Shown here piece by piece: positions 1-6,171 of a stretch of 14,379 nt of DNA. Every line of letters starts with the position of its first letter. The stretch's first letter is position 1. The translations under genes were made by a program, and so were the position numbers. Under the pieces are notes generated by a model. That model worked only from the letters and a program-made list of their open reading frames with translations, had not been told where the DNA came from and did no database searches. This DNA is from Rhodospirillales bacterium. Lineage in GTDB: Bacteria; Pseudomonadota; Alphaproteobacteria; Micavibrionales; UBA2020. Where the stretch lies: the NCBI GenBank assembly GCA_023266795.1, contig JAHFPI010000023.1:1-14379 (forward strand). Reading direction: 5' to 3'.

Positions 1-643
1 CCTGCATGGCGAAATTGAAGGTCATGAACTCGACGATCGGCCTGAGGCCCCCGAAGGCGGCGCCGACGCCGAGCCCGGCGAAGCCGTGCTCGGTGATCGG
101 CGTGTCGACGACGCGGCGGTCGCCGAATTCCTGCAGCAGGCCCTGGGTGACTTTGTAAGCGCCCTGATATTCGGCGACTTCCTCGCCCATGACAAAAACA
201 TCCCCGTCACGGCGCATTTCTTCCGCCATCGCGTCGCGCAATGCTTCGCGGACGGTGAGCGTTACGGTCGGGCCGGTATAATCCTTCTCCACTTGCGCCA
301 CTTCGGCAGACGCCGGAGTCTGAGGACGCTCCACCTGACATAGTGACTGTACGGGTTTCTGGATCCCGGCTTTCGCCGGGATGACATCGGAGGAGGACTC
401 GCCTTCTTCCAGCAGCACAGCGATCGGCGTATTGACGGCGACGCCTTCCGTGCCGGCGGCGACGAGAATTTTGCCGATGACGCCTTCGTCCACCGCCTCG
501 ACTTCCATCGTCGCCTTGTCAGTTTCGATCTCGGCGAGAACCTGACCGGCCTTCACCTTATCACCTTCTTTTTTCAGCCATTTGGAAAGCTTGCCTTCCG
601 TCATGGTCGGGGAGAGCGCGGGCATCAGGATCTGAATGGACAT
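1..643 (-). CDS. pdhB: Pyruvate dehydrogenase E1 beta subunit with N-terminal lipoyl domain (3' end beyond window)
   Basis: Beta subunit of the E1 component of pyruvate dehydrogenase, which with PdhA decarboxylates pyruvate using thiamine diphosphate. Only the first 214 codons are present; the frame is open to base 1. Residues 1-80 are a biotinyl/lipoyl domain that begins MSIQILMPALSPTM and carries the lipoylation motif ETDKA with the target lysine at residue 43. A linker spans about 82-125. The E1 beta transketolase-like domain starts near residue 126 (VTLTVREALRDAMAEEM) and includes MGEEVAEYQGAYKV and TPITEHGFAGLGVG. The ATG at 641-643 follows a GGGAGGG ribosome site and lies 10 bp after the pdhA stop, so the two are one operon. 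The lipoyl-E1 beta fusion is usual in alphaproteobacteria. The linker contains translated palindromic-repeat DNA (residues 87-95, VIPAKAGIQ). Identification is very secure. Confidence 0.96.
   Translation of the reverse strand, partial: MSIQILMPALSPTMTEGKLSKWLKKEGDKVKAGQVLAEIETDKATMEVEAVDEGVIGKILVAAGTEGVAVNTPIAVLLEEGESSSDVIPAKAGIQKPVQSLCQVERPQTPASAEVAQVEKDYTGPTVTLTVREALRDAMAEEMRRDGDVFVMGEEVAEYQGAYKVTQGLLQEFGDRRVVDTPITEHGFAGLGVGAAFGGLRPIVEFMTFNFAMQ
361..384. repeat. Dispersed palindromic repeat captured in frame inside pdhB
   Basis: ATCCCGGC (363-370) and GCCGGGAT (375-382) form a perfect 8-bp stem around a TTTC loop, followed by GACATC. The same core, with TTCCGG in place of CCCGGG, occurs twice at 5525-5596. 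In pdhB the element is read as VIPAKAGIQ in the linker between the lipoyl and E1 domains, a typical translation of this widespread repeat type, and the frame is kept on both sides. Confidence 0.85.
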
Positions 644-653
644 GCTTCCCTCC

Positions 654-1673
654 CTATAACAAGATATCCGTCCACAGCTCTGACGGATCAGGCTCGGGAC
701 TTTGTTGCGCGAATTCGGCGGAGGCGTTGACGACTTCCTTGACTTGCTTGTCGATGGTTTTAAAAGCCTCTTCGGAATATTTTCCACTTTCGAGGATGAT
801 TTTGCGGATATGGTCGATCGGGTCGTTATGCTCGCGCATCTGCTCGACTTCTTCCTTGCTGCGGTACTTGCCGGGATCGGACATCGAATGGCCGCGATAC
901 CTGTACGTCATCACTTCCAAAATCATCGGCCCCTTGCCGCCGCGCACATGCTCGACGGCCTTCAGCGCCGCCGCGCGCACCGCCAGCACGTTCATGCCGT
1001 CGACTTTCTCGCCGGGAATATCGTAGCCCTCGCCGCGTTTGAGGAGGTCTCCCGCCGCGTGACGCTTCTGGCTGGTGCCCATGCTGTACTTGTTGTTTTC
1101 GATGATGAAGATGATCGGCAGTTTCCACAGCGAGGCCATGTTATAGGCTTCATAAACCTGCCCCTGATTGGATGCGCCGTCGCCGTAATAGGCCGTAGTG
1201 ATGCCGCCGTCGTTGCGGTATTTGTGCGCGAAAGCGAGCCCCGCGCCCAGCGGCGCCGTTGCGCCGACAATCCCGTGGCCGCCGTAGAATTTTTTGTCGC
1301 GGCTGAACATATGCATCGAGCCGCCCTTGCCTTTGGAATAGCCGCCGCTCCGGCCCGTCAGTTCCGCCATCACGCCGTTGGCCTCCATGCCGCAGGCGAG
1401 CATGTGGCCGTGATCGCGGTAAGCCGTGATGACGGAGTCCCCGGGCTCCAGCGCGGACTGGATGCCGACAACCACCGCCTCCTGCCCGATATAGAGGTGG
1501 CAGAAGCCGCCGATCAGCCCCATGCCGTAAAGCTGTCCCGCTTTTTCCTCGAAACGGCGGATCAGCAGCATGTCCTTATAGAACTGCATCATCTGCTCCG
1601 CCGTCGCGATGTTGGAGGCGGCCTTCACAGACTGTAATTTCGCCTTGCCGGCAGGGGATGTCGGGATCGCCAA
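654..1673 (-). CDS. pdhA: Pyruvate dehydrogenase E1 component, alpha subunit
   Basis: Alpha subunit of the pyruvate dehydrogenase E1 heterotetramer, which feeds acetyl-CoA into the citric acid cycle. The 339 residues match the usual length. The thiamine diphosphate/Mg motif runs from GDG (164-166) to NN (193-194). The conserved E1-alpha N-terminal block FEEKAGQLYGMGLIGGFCHL lies at 41-60, and the loop YRGHSMSDPGKYRS, which corresponds to the phosphorylation loop of mitochondrial E1 alpha, lies at about 259-272. The start is a TTG (1671-1673) preceded by GGAG 8 nt upstream; the first in-frame ATG would be near residue 28, just before the conserved FYKDMLLIRRFEE block, so TTG is preferred. The gene is followed after 10 bp by pdhB. 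The upstream 114 bp are A+T-rich and hold the likely operon promoter. Confidence 0.97.
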   Translation of the reverse strand: MAIPTSPAGKAKLQSVKAASNIATAEQMMQFYKDMLLIRRFEEKAGQLYGMGLIGGFCHLYIGQEAVVVGIQSALEPGDSVITAYRDHGHMLACGMEANGVMAELTGRSGGYSKGKGGSMHMFSRDKKFYGGHGIVGATAPLGAGLAFAHKYRNDGGITTAYYGDGASNQGQVYEAYNMASLWKLPIIFIIENNKYSMGTSQKRHAAGDLLKRGEGYDIPGEKVDGMNVLAVRAAALKAVEHVRGGKGPMILEVMTYRYRGHSMSDPGKYRSKEEVEQMREHNDPIDHIRKIILESGKYSEEAFKTIDKQVKEVVNASAEFAQQSPEPDPSELWTDILL

Positions 1674-1706
1674 AGAATTCGCTCCGCTATTGAAATTTTC
1701 ACACCA

Positions 1707-1724
1707 CTTAGTTAATCGACTAAG
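1707..1724. promoter_or_regulatory. 18-bp palindrome upstream of pdhA, possible operator
   Basis: CTTAGT (1707-1712) and ACTAAG (1719-1724) are exact inverted repeats with a 6-bp spacer, 34-51 bp upstream of the pdhA TTG and just downstream of the candidate promoter. The position and symmetry fit a binding site for a dimeric repressor. There is no T-run to suggest a terminator. No regulator is identified; the function is inferred from position only. Confidence 0.3.
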
Positions 1725-1745
1725 GGCGGTTTTGCAAGTTGAACT

Positions 1746-1774
1746 ACATTAGTATCATATTAGCATTTTGTCAT
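1746..1774 (-). promoter_or_regulatory. Candidate sigma-70-type promoter for pdhA-pdhB
   Basis: On the minus strand ATGACA (1769-1774) and TAATGT (1746-1751) are separated by 17 bp in an A+T-rich stretch between ftsB and pdhA. Both hexamers are imperfect. The best support is location, since no other A+T-rich gap precedes pdhA. Confidence 0.35.
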
Positions 1775-1787
1775 AAAAAATTAAATG

Positions 1788-2102
1788 TCAGCGCTCAAGT
1801 ATCTCGCGCTCTTCCGGCCCTGCAAAGCCCAGAACGATCCGCGCCCGCTCGTCCAGCATATCAAGATCGAGGCTCTTGGGCCGCAGCAGCTTGACGCGGT
1901 TTTCGAAAGTGGTGCGCTCGGTCAGCAGATGGTCGTATTTTTCCTGCGTTTCGGCGAGCTTCTGGTCCACGCCGCGCAGGGCAAAATACCCCATATCGCC
2001 ATGCAGCAAGTGAAAGCCGAAGTACATGAACAGGCCAAAGCTCAGCAGCGTGGCCAGCAGCTGTGAAATAAGATTGCGATTACTTTTTGGTAACACCTTC
2101 AT
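1788..2102 (-). CDS. ftsB: FtsB/DivIC-type septum formation protein
   Basis: Small bitopic cell-division protein of the FtsQ-FtsB-FtsL complex. The 104 residues show one membrane segment at about 11-30, a heptad-like helix at about 44-72 (VDQKLAETQEKYDHLLTERT), and the C-terminal block RPKSLDLDMLDERARIVLGF. That last block matches the conserved D-x-x-x-L-x-E-x-A-R pattern of the septum formation initiator family. Location next to pdhA is the usual place for ftsB in alphaproteobacteria, where the common order is eno-ftsB-pdhA; here a non-core gene and an inverted kdsA-eno pair intervene. The ATG at 2100-2102 has only a short GGGAT in front of it, so initiation may be modest. Confidence 0.9.
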   Translation of the reverse strand: MKVLPKSNRNLISQLLATLLSFGLFMYFGFHLLHGDMGYFALRGVDQKLAETQEKYDHLLTERTTFENRVKLLRPKSLDLDMLDERARIVLGFAGPEEREILER

Positions 2103-2144
2103 ATCCCTATGGAATCACAGGGGAGTCAGGGCGTCAATCAAAAG

Positions 2145-3149
2145 TTACATATACGTCCCGGGTTTCGGAACGATCTGCTTTTTCCGTGCTGGCTTGGAAA
2201 GAGCCGCGTTTAGAGTTTTAACGGTTTTCTCGCGCTCCGCAGCGGTTTCAAAGTAAAGATTTATATGATCCTGTCTGGTAGCGCCTTCGGGAACATTAAT
2301 CGTCAAAACGAATTTCCCGTCTCTCTCTTCATGGAAAGAAAGATAGCCGATATCTTCCCTGCGGATATGAACAGCCCTGTCGGCTGAGGAAATGTTGATG
2401 AGCGTGCCGTTGGCAGCAGCAAGATCACTGGCAAATTTTATGCGTGACTGTTTTTCTTCATCGTCCTTGCGGCGGTGGGCTTCCCTGAAAATCGTCTGCA
2501 GATCGGAGGTTTCATCCTTGTGATCGTATATCTTGTTGGCAATGATATTAACGTCCGTTCCTTCTTTTATCTGTATATCAAGACTACCGGATTGTTCAAA
2601 GATCACATCGATCTGACGGGTAAATCCCGAATCCCTGACTTGCGTCACAGACTTCGGGTCAATATAAAGCGCCGCCGGATTATACCAGCGGGCATGCGCC
2701 TCTTCCGGTGCATATTCCAGCATCGGCTTAACGGCACGGACGGCCTTGAGTAAAGCATCGAATTCTGCGGGCGTCGTGCCATAGCTTTCTTCCCTGCCAA
2801 CGCCTTTGACGCCAACGATAACGCCGATCTTGCCGTCTTTGCCTTTCTCAGTAATTGTCGCAAAAGTCACGGCGGACGGCGCGATATACTGCGGGTATTC
2901 TTCAAATCCGCCCTTGTCCTTGCGATGGCGTGACGGCAGGGAAACAAGTTGCGTTCCATTGTCCGCCAGTTTTTTGACGACATCGGCTACATCCACATTC
3001 CAGCTTTCAAGGCCGATAAAAAGCAACCGGCCTTTGCTGTTGAATAACTCCATCTCACCTTTTTCGGGCCAGACGTGGATGGCGGTCACATCCGAAGGAT
3101 CGATATAAAGCGGTTGTGCGTCGGTTTTGGCGATATTGAGCAATGGCAT
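2145..3149 (-). CDS. Unrecognised protein made of four degenerate beta-rich repeats
   Basis: I do not recognise this 334-residue protein. It has no signal peptide or membrane segment, so it is probably cytoplasmic. Four related units can be seen. They start LYIDPSDVTAIHV (about 14-64), QYIAPSAVTFATI (87-141), LYIDPKSVTQVRD (161-208) and VHIRREDIGYLSF (260-317). Each has the form Y-I-x-P-x-x-V-T, then two or three alternating hydrophobic strands, then a helix that often ends near a K-x-L or A-x-x-x-L pattern. The segment 209-250 is a charged helical insert (REAHRRKDDEEKQ). The pattern resembles small beta-sheet domains such as FlbD, but that is only a resemblance. The gene is less GC-rich than its neighbours. 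AGGAG lies 9 nt before the ATG (3147-3149), and a near-consensus promoter lies upstream, so it is probably its own transcription unit. Confidence 0.8.
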   Translation of the reverse strand: MPLLNIAKTDAQPLYIDPSDVTAIHVWPEKGEMELFNSKGRLLFIGLESWNVDVADVVKKLADNGTQLVSLPSRHRKDKGGFEEYPQYIAPSAVTFATITEKGKDGKIGVIVGVKGVGREESYGTTPAEFDALLKAVRAVKPMLEYAPEEAHARWYNPAALYIDPKSVTQVRDSGFTRQIDVIFEQSGSLDIQIKEGTDVNIIANKIYDHKDETSDLQTIFREAHRRKDDEEKQSRIKFASDLAAANGTLINISSADRAVHIRREDIGYLSFHEERDGKFVLTINVPEGATRQDHINLYFETAAEREKTVKTLNAALSKPARKKQIVPKPGTYM

Positions 3150-3179
3150 GAAATGATTCTCCTAGAATTGAATTTTGTA

Positions 3180-3208
3180 ATCCTATTAAGTCTTGTACAA
3201 TATGTCAA
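3180..3208 (-). promoter_or_regulatory. Near-consensus sigma-70 promoter for the four-repeat protein gene
   Basis: On the minus strand TTGACA (3203-3208) and TAGGAT (3180-3185) are 17 bp apart, 31 bp upstream of the ATG at 3149, with AGGAG between. The -35 is a perfect match. This is the best promoter in the window. Confidence 0.65.
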
Positions 3209-3261
3209 TAAAGATATTCTGGTAAAATATAATTGAATATCAGCTGTTTATGGCGGAATCA

Positions 3262-3289
3262 TTGACGTGGCGGGGTTAAGTGTTAAATT
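3262..3289 (+). promoter_or_regulatory. Candidate promoter for kdsA-eno
   Basis: TTGACG (3262-3267) and TAAATT (3284-3289) are 16 bp apart and end 28 bp before the kdsA ATG. It lies in the divergent gap shared with the four-repeat protein gene, back to back with that gene's promoter. Confidence 0.45.
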
Positions 3290-3317
3290 CCTCCTGCATT
3301 AAGTGAAGGAAAAGAAA

Positions 3318-4190
3318 ATGACTGCCCAGCACCATATCCCCCTGCATGGCTTTGAAATCGGCAATGACCTGCCGTTTGTCCTGATTGCGGGGCCCTGCGC
3401 CCTTGAAAGCAAAATACACGCCTTTGACATGGCGGGGGCGCTGAAGGAGATGACGCAGAAACTCGGCATCCCGCTGATCTATAAATCCTCCTTCGACAAA
3501 GCCAACCGGACGTCGCTGAAAGCCGGACGCGGCATGGGGATTGAAAAGGGCCTGCCGATCTTCGACGAGCTGCGCAAAAAAATGAACCTGCCCGTCGTCA
3601 CCGATGTCCACACCGCCGAGCAATGCGCCGAAGTCGCCGCCGCCGTCGATGTGCTGCAAATTCCGGCGTTCCTCTGCCGCCAGACCGACCTGCTGATCGC
3701 CGCCGCAAAAACCGGCAAAGTCATCAACGTGAAAAAAGGCCAGTTCCTCGCGCCGTGGGACATGAAGAACGTGGCCGCGAAAATCACCGACAGCGGCAAC
3801 CCCAACGTGATGCTCTGCGAGCGCGGCGTCACCTTCGGCTACAATACGCTGGTCAACGATATGCGCGCCCTGCCGATCATGGCGGAGACCGGCCATCCGG
3901 TCGTGTTCGACGCGACCCATTCAGTACAACAACCCGGCGGCGCGGGCACCGCAACCTCGGGCGACCGCCGCATGGTGCCCTTCCTCGCCCGTGGCGCGAT
4001 TGCCGTCGGCTGTGCCGCCGTCTTCATGGAGACTCATGAAAATCCCGACAAAGCCCCCTCCGACGGCCCCAACATGATGCACCTGAAAGACATGCCCGCC
4101 CTGCTGGAGCAACTTGTCGCCATCGACCGCCTTATCAAGCCGCAGGCCTACGAAGTTTCAAAACAACCCTTAAGAAAGAGCAGCAAATGA
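3318..4190 (+). CDS. kdsA: 3-deoxy-D-manno-octulosonate 8-phosphate synthase, metal-dependent class
   Basis: Condenses phosphoenolpyruvate with arabinose 5-phosphate to give Kdo 8-phosphate, the committed step to the Kdo sugar of lipopolysaccharide. The 290 residues form one TIM-barrel domain. Conserved blocks are IAGPCALES (23-31), IYKSSFDKANRTS (54-66), TDVHTAEQ (95-102), LQIPAFLCRQTDLL (113-126), KKGQFLAPWDMKN (139-151) and FDATHSVQQPGG (197-208). Cys27, His201, Glu238 and Asp249 fall where the Aquifex enzyme has its four metal ligands. E. coli KdsA has Asn at the Cys position, so this is the metal-dependent type. ATG 3318 is chosen over an in-frame GTG at 3303 because GAAGGA sits 7 nt before it. 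The end overlaps the eno start by ATGA. Both neighbouring enzymes use or make phosphoenolpyruvate. Confidence 0.97.
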   Translation: MTAQHHIPLHGFEIGNDLPFVLIAGPCALESKIHAFDMAGALKEMTQKLGIPLIYKSSFDKANRTSLKAGRGMGIEKGLPIFDELRKKMNLPVVTDVHTAEQCAEVAAAVDVLQIPAFLCRQTDLLIAAAKTGKVINVKKGQFLAPWDMKNVAAKITDSGNPNVMLCERGVTFGYNTLVNDMRALPIMAETGHPVVFDATHSVQQPGGAGTATSGDRRMVPFLARGAIAVGCAAVFMETHENPDKAPSDGPNMMHLKDMPALLEQLVAIDRLIKPQAYEVSKQPLRKSSK

Positions 4191-5515
4191 CCGCCATCGT
4201 AGATATTATCGGACGTGAAATTCTCGACAGCCGGGGCAATCCCACGGTTGAAGTGGACGTTGTGCTGGAAAGCGGCGTCGTGGGCCGCGCCGCTGTTCCC
4301 TCCGGCGCTTCCACCGGCGCGCATGAAGCGGTCGAGCGCCGTGACGGCGACAAAAAACGTTTCGGCGGCAAGGGTGTGCAGCTCGCCGTCGAATCCATCA
4401 ATACGGAAATATTTGAAACGCTCGCCGGCATGGACGCCACCGAGCAAACCCTGATCGATCTCGTCATGGTCGATCTGGACGGCACCCCGAACAAAAGCCG
4501 CCTCGGCGCCAACGCCATCCTCGGCGTCAGCCTCGCCGTCGCCCATGCGGCGGCCAATGCGCTGAACATGCCGCTCTACCGTTATGTCGGCGGCGTGAAC
4601 GCCCACCTGCTCCCCGTGCCGATGATGAACATTATCAACGGCGGCGCACATGCCGATAATTCCATCGACTTTCAGGAATTCATGATTATGCCGGTCAAAG
4701 CGGACAGCGCCGCCGACAGTATCCGCATGGGTTCCGAGATATTTCATGCACTTAAAAAGATTCTTTCTGAGAACGGCTTAAATACTTCCGTGGGGGATGA
4801 AGGCGGCTTCGCGCCGAACCTTAAGAACCCGGAACAAGCGCTTGCGTTGATTGAAAAAGCCATCGGCGCTGCCGGTTATAAAGCCGGTGATGACGTGGTA
4901 TTGGCGCTGGATGTGGCTGCAACCGAATTCTACAAAAAAGGGAAGTACCACCTGAAGGGCGAAGGCAAGATTCTGAGCGCCGAGCAGATGGTCGCCACCT
5001 ACGAAAAACTGGTCGGAAAATTCCCGATTGTCACCATTGAAGACGGCATGGCCGAAGACGACTGGGCGGGCTGGACTGAACTCACCAGACGCCTCGGCAA
5101 TAAAGTCCAGCTGGTCGGCGACGATCTTTTTGTCACCAACGTCGCCCGCCTGCAGGAAGGCATCCAGAAGAAGGCCGCCAACGCCATTCTGGTAAAAGTG
5201 AACCAGATCGGCACGCTGACCGAAACCCTCAATACCGTCCAGACCGCGCAGAAAGCCGGCTTCGGCGTTGTCTTCTCCCACCGCTCCGGCGAAACGGAAG
5301 ACAGCACCATCGCCGACCTCGCCGTGGCCACCAACGCCGGCCAGATCAAAACCGGCTCCCTCTCCCGCTCGGACAGGATCGCCAAATACAACCAGCTCAT
5401 CCGCATCGAGGAAGAACTGGGCCCCAGCGGCTGCTTCGCCGGCAAAGACGTGCTCCGGCACCTGTCTCCGCGTCCGGCGCTGAAGGCGGTTGAGGGGAAG
5501 AAGAAGCGGGCTTAA
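4187..5515 (+). CDS. eno: Enolase (phosphopyruvate hydratase)
   Basis: Interconverts 2-phosphoglycerate and phosphoenolpyruvate in glycolysis. The 442 residues are slightly longer than typical because of a basic tail (VEGKKKRA). Expected active-site residues are all present: His155 and Glu164 in the NGGAHADNSIDFQEFM block, Glu205 (SVGDEGGFAP), Mg ligands Asp242, Glu285 (TIEDGMAEDDW) and Asp312 or 313 (GDDLFVTN), the base Lys337 (ILVKVNQIG), His365-Arg366-Ser367 (SHRSGETED) and Lys388 (QIKTGS). The start overlaps the kdsA stop as ATGA, which suggests translational coupling. The last 44 bases through the first base pairs of the stop (5471-5514) recur as a remnant at 7172-7215. The gene ends 10 bp before a paired palindrome that may terminate transcription. 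Confidence 0.99.
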   Translation: MTAIVDIIGREILDSRGNPTVEVDVVLESGVVGRAAVPSGASTGAHEAVERRDGDKKRFGGKGVQLAVESINTEIFETLAGMDATEQTLIDLVMVDLDGTPNKSRLGANAILGVSLAVAHAAANALNMPLYRYVGGVNAHLLPVPMMNIINGGAHADNSIDFQEFMIMPVKADSAADSIRMGSEIFHALKKILSENGLNTSVGDEGGFAPNLKNPEQALALIEKAIGAAGYKAGDDVVLALDVAATEFYKKGKYHLKGEGKILSAEQMVATYEKLVGKFPIVTIEDGMAEDDWAGWTELTRRLGNKVQLVGDDLFVTNVARLQEGIQKKAANAILVKVNQIGTLTETLNTVQTAQKAGFGVVFSHRSGETEDSTIADLAVATNAGQIKTGSLSRSDRIAKYNQLIRIEEELGPSGCFAGKDVLRHLSPRPALKAVEGKKKRA

Positions 5516-5524
5516 AGCTTCACC

Positions 5525-5596
5525 TGTCATTCCGGCGAAAGCCGGAATCTAACCGTTTTGAAATTGCATCAGATTCCGGCTTCCGCCGGAATGACA
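5525..5596. repeat. Pair of inverted palindromic repeats between convergent genes, possible terminator
   Basis: Copy 1 (5525-5550) contains CATTCCGGCGAAAGCCGGAA. Copy 2 (5571-5596) is its reverse complement with one mismatch. Each copy folds alone on CCGGC/GCCGG, and the two can also pair as a 26-bp stem around a 20-nt loop. They are the same family as the element inside pdhB. They lie between the 3' ends of eno (plus) and the 5611-6150 gene (minus), where a bidirectional terminator is expected. There is no strong T-run, so the terminator role is inferred from position. Confidence 0.8.
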
Positions 5597-5604
5597 GTAG
5601 TTAT

Positions 5605-5623
5605 TTCAATTTACTCTGACCCC
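5605..5623. repeat. Left direct repeat of the two-gene unit
   Basis: TTCAATTTA-CTC-TGACCCC here matches TTCAATTTA-A-TGACCCC at 7035-7051 in the same orientation (16 shared bases, with a 3-nt versus 1-nt middle). It overlaps the stop codon of the 5611-6150 gene. On the minus strand it reads GGGGTCAGAGTAAATTGAA, which resembles a motif I recall seeing near REP-type transposase elements; that recollection is not verified. Confidence 0.5.
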
Positions 5624-6150
5624 TTTGATTCCGGACTTGTTGAGATATTATTCCACAACGTGTTCGCGGCAGCTGGATCAGTGATGGCGATCTGCGTCAG
5701 CGGTATGTAGAGAGTCCATGTTTCTGGATTGAGACGGGGATCGGTGTCGTGAAAGGCTGTTGCGTGAAATTGATAGTAATCCTGCCATGTGAGATCAGTC
5801 CTGCTCTTAGCATTACGAGCTTTCCAATCATCTTGCATAATATTCCACATCGCCGTAAGCCAAACATCGCTGCCCACACTCATATCAACGCCGTATGTAT
5901 TGACATAGGCATTAGTGACCTGCCCCTCCGCCGTATTGTTCGTGACAACACCATATGCCAAATTGCCATAGGCAATCCCATCATTGGCAAGAGTCCGATA
6001 ATACTTTGCTGCATAAGTTTCCGCGACGTTGTTGACGCTAACATGGCTAATATAATCGGCCTTGAAAGTAGCAAAATCGATTATTTTCCCATCACTTGTT
6101 GTGAAAATAGCCTCTAGTTCAAGCAACTGCTGGGGGCTCAATATTGTCAT
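5611..6150 (-). CDS. Unrecognised 179-residue protein, second gene of an accessory pair
   Basis: I do not recognise this protein. It is acidic, rich in Asn, Thr, Tyr and Trp, and has no obvious signal peptide or membrane segment. The N-terminal part (about 1-60) looks helical (LSPQQLLELEAIF). The middle is polar and aromatic (about 61-105, including VVTNNTAEGQVTNAY). A Trp-rich segment follows (VWLTAMWNIMQDDWKARN, LTWQDYYQFHATAF), ending in ETWTLYIPLTQIAITDP. AAGGAGAG sits about 6 nt before the ATG (6148-6150). It starts 21 bp after the stop of the 6172-7035 gene and is surely co-transcribed with it. Local GC is clearly below that of kdsA and eno, which suggests acquired DNA. The final codons (KGSE) and the stop lie in the left direct repeat. 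A secreted or toxin-related role is possible but nothing in the sequence proves it. Confidence 0.75.
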   Translation of the reverse strand: MTILSPQQLLELEAIFTTSDGKIIDFATFKADYISHVSVNNVAETYAAKYYRTLANDGIAYGNLAYGVVTNNTAEGQVTNAYVNTYGVDMSVGSDVWLTAMWNIMQDDWKARNAKSRTDLTWQDYYQFHATAFHDTDPRLNPETWTLYIPLTQIAITDPAAANTLWNNISTSPESKGSE

Positions 6151-6171
6151 GGTGTCTCTCCTTAACGGTGA

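Noticed and set aside
702..1637. 311-codon open frame on the plus strand
   Set aside because: It lies entirely antisense to pdhA, whose catalytic motifs are intact. GC-rich codon bias leaves the opposite strand open.
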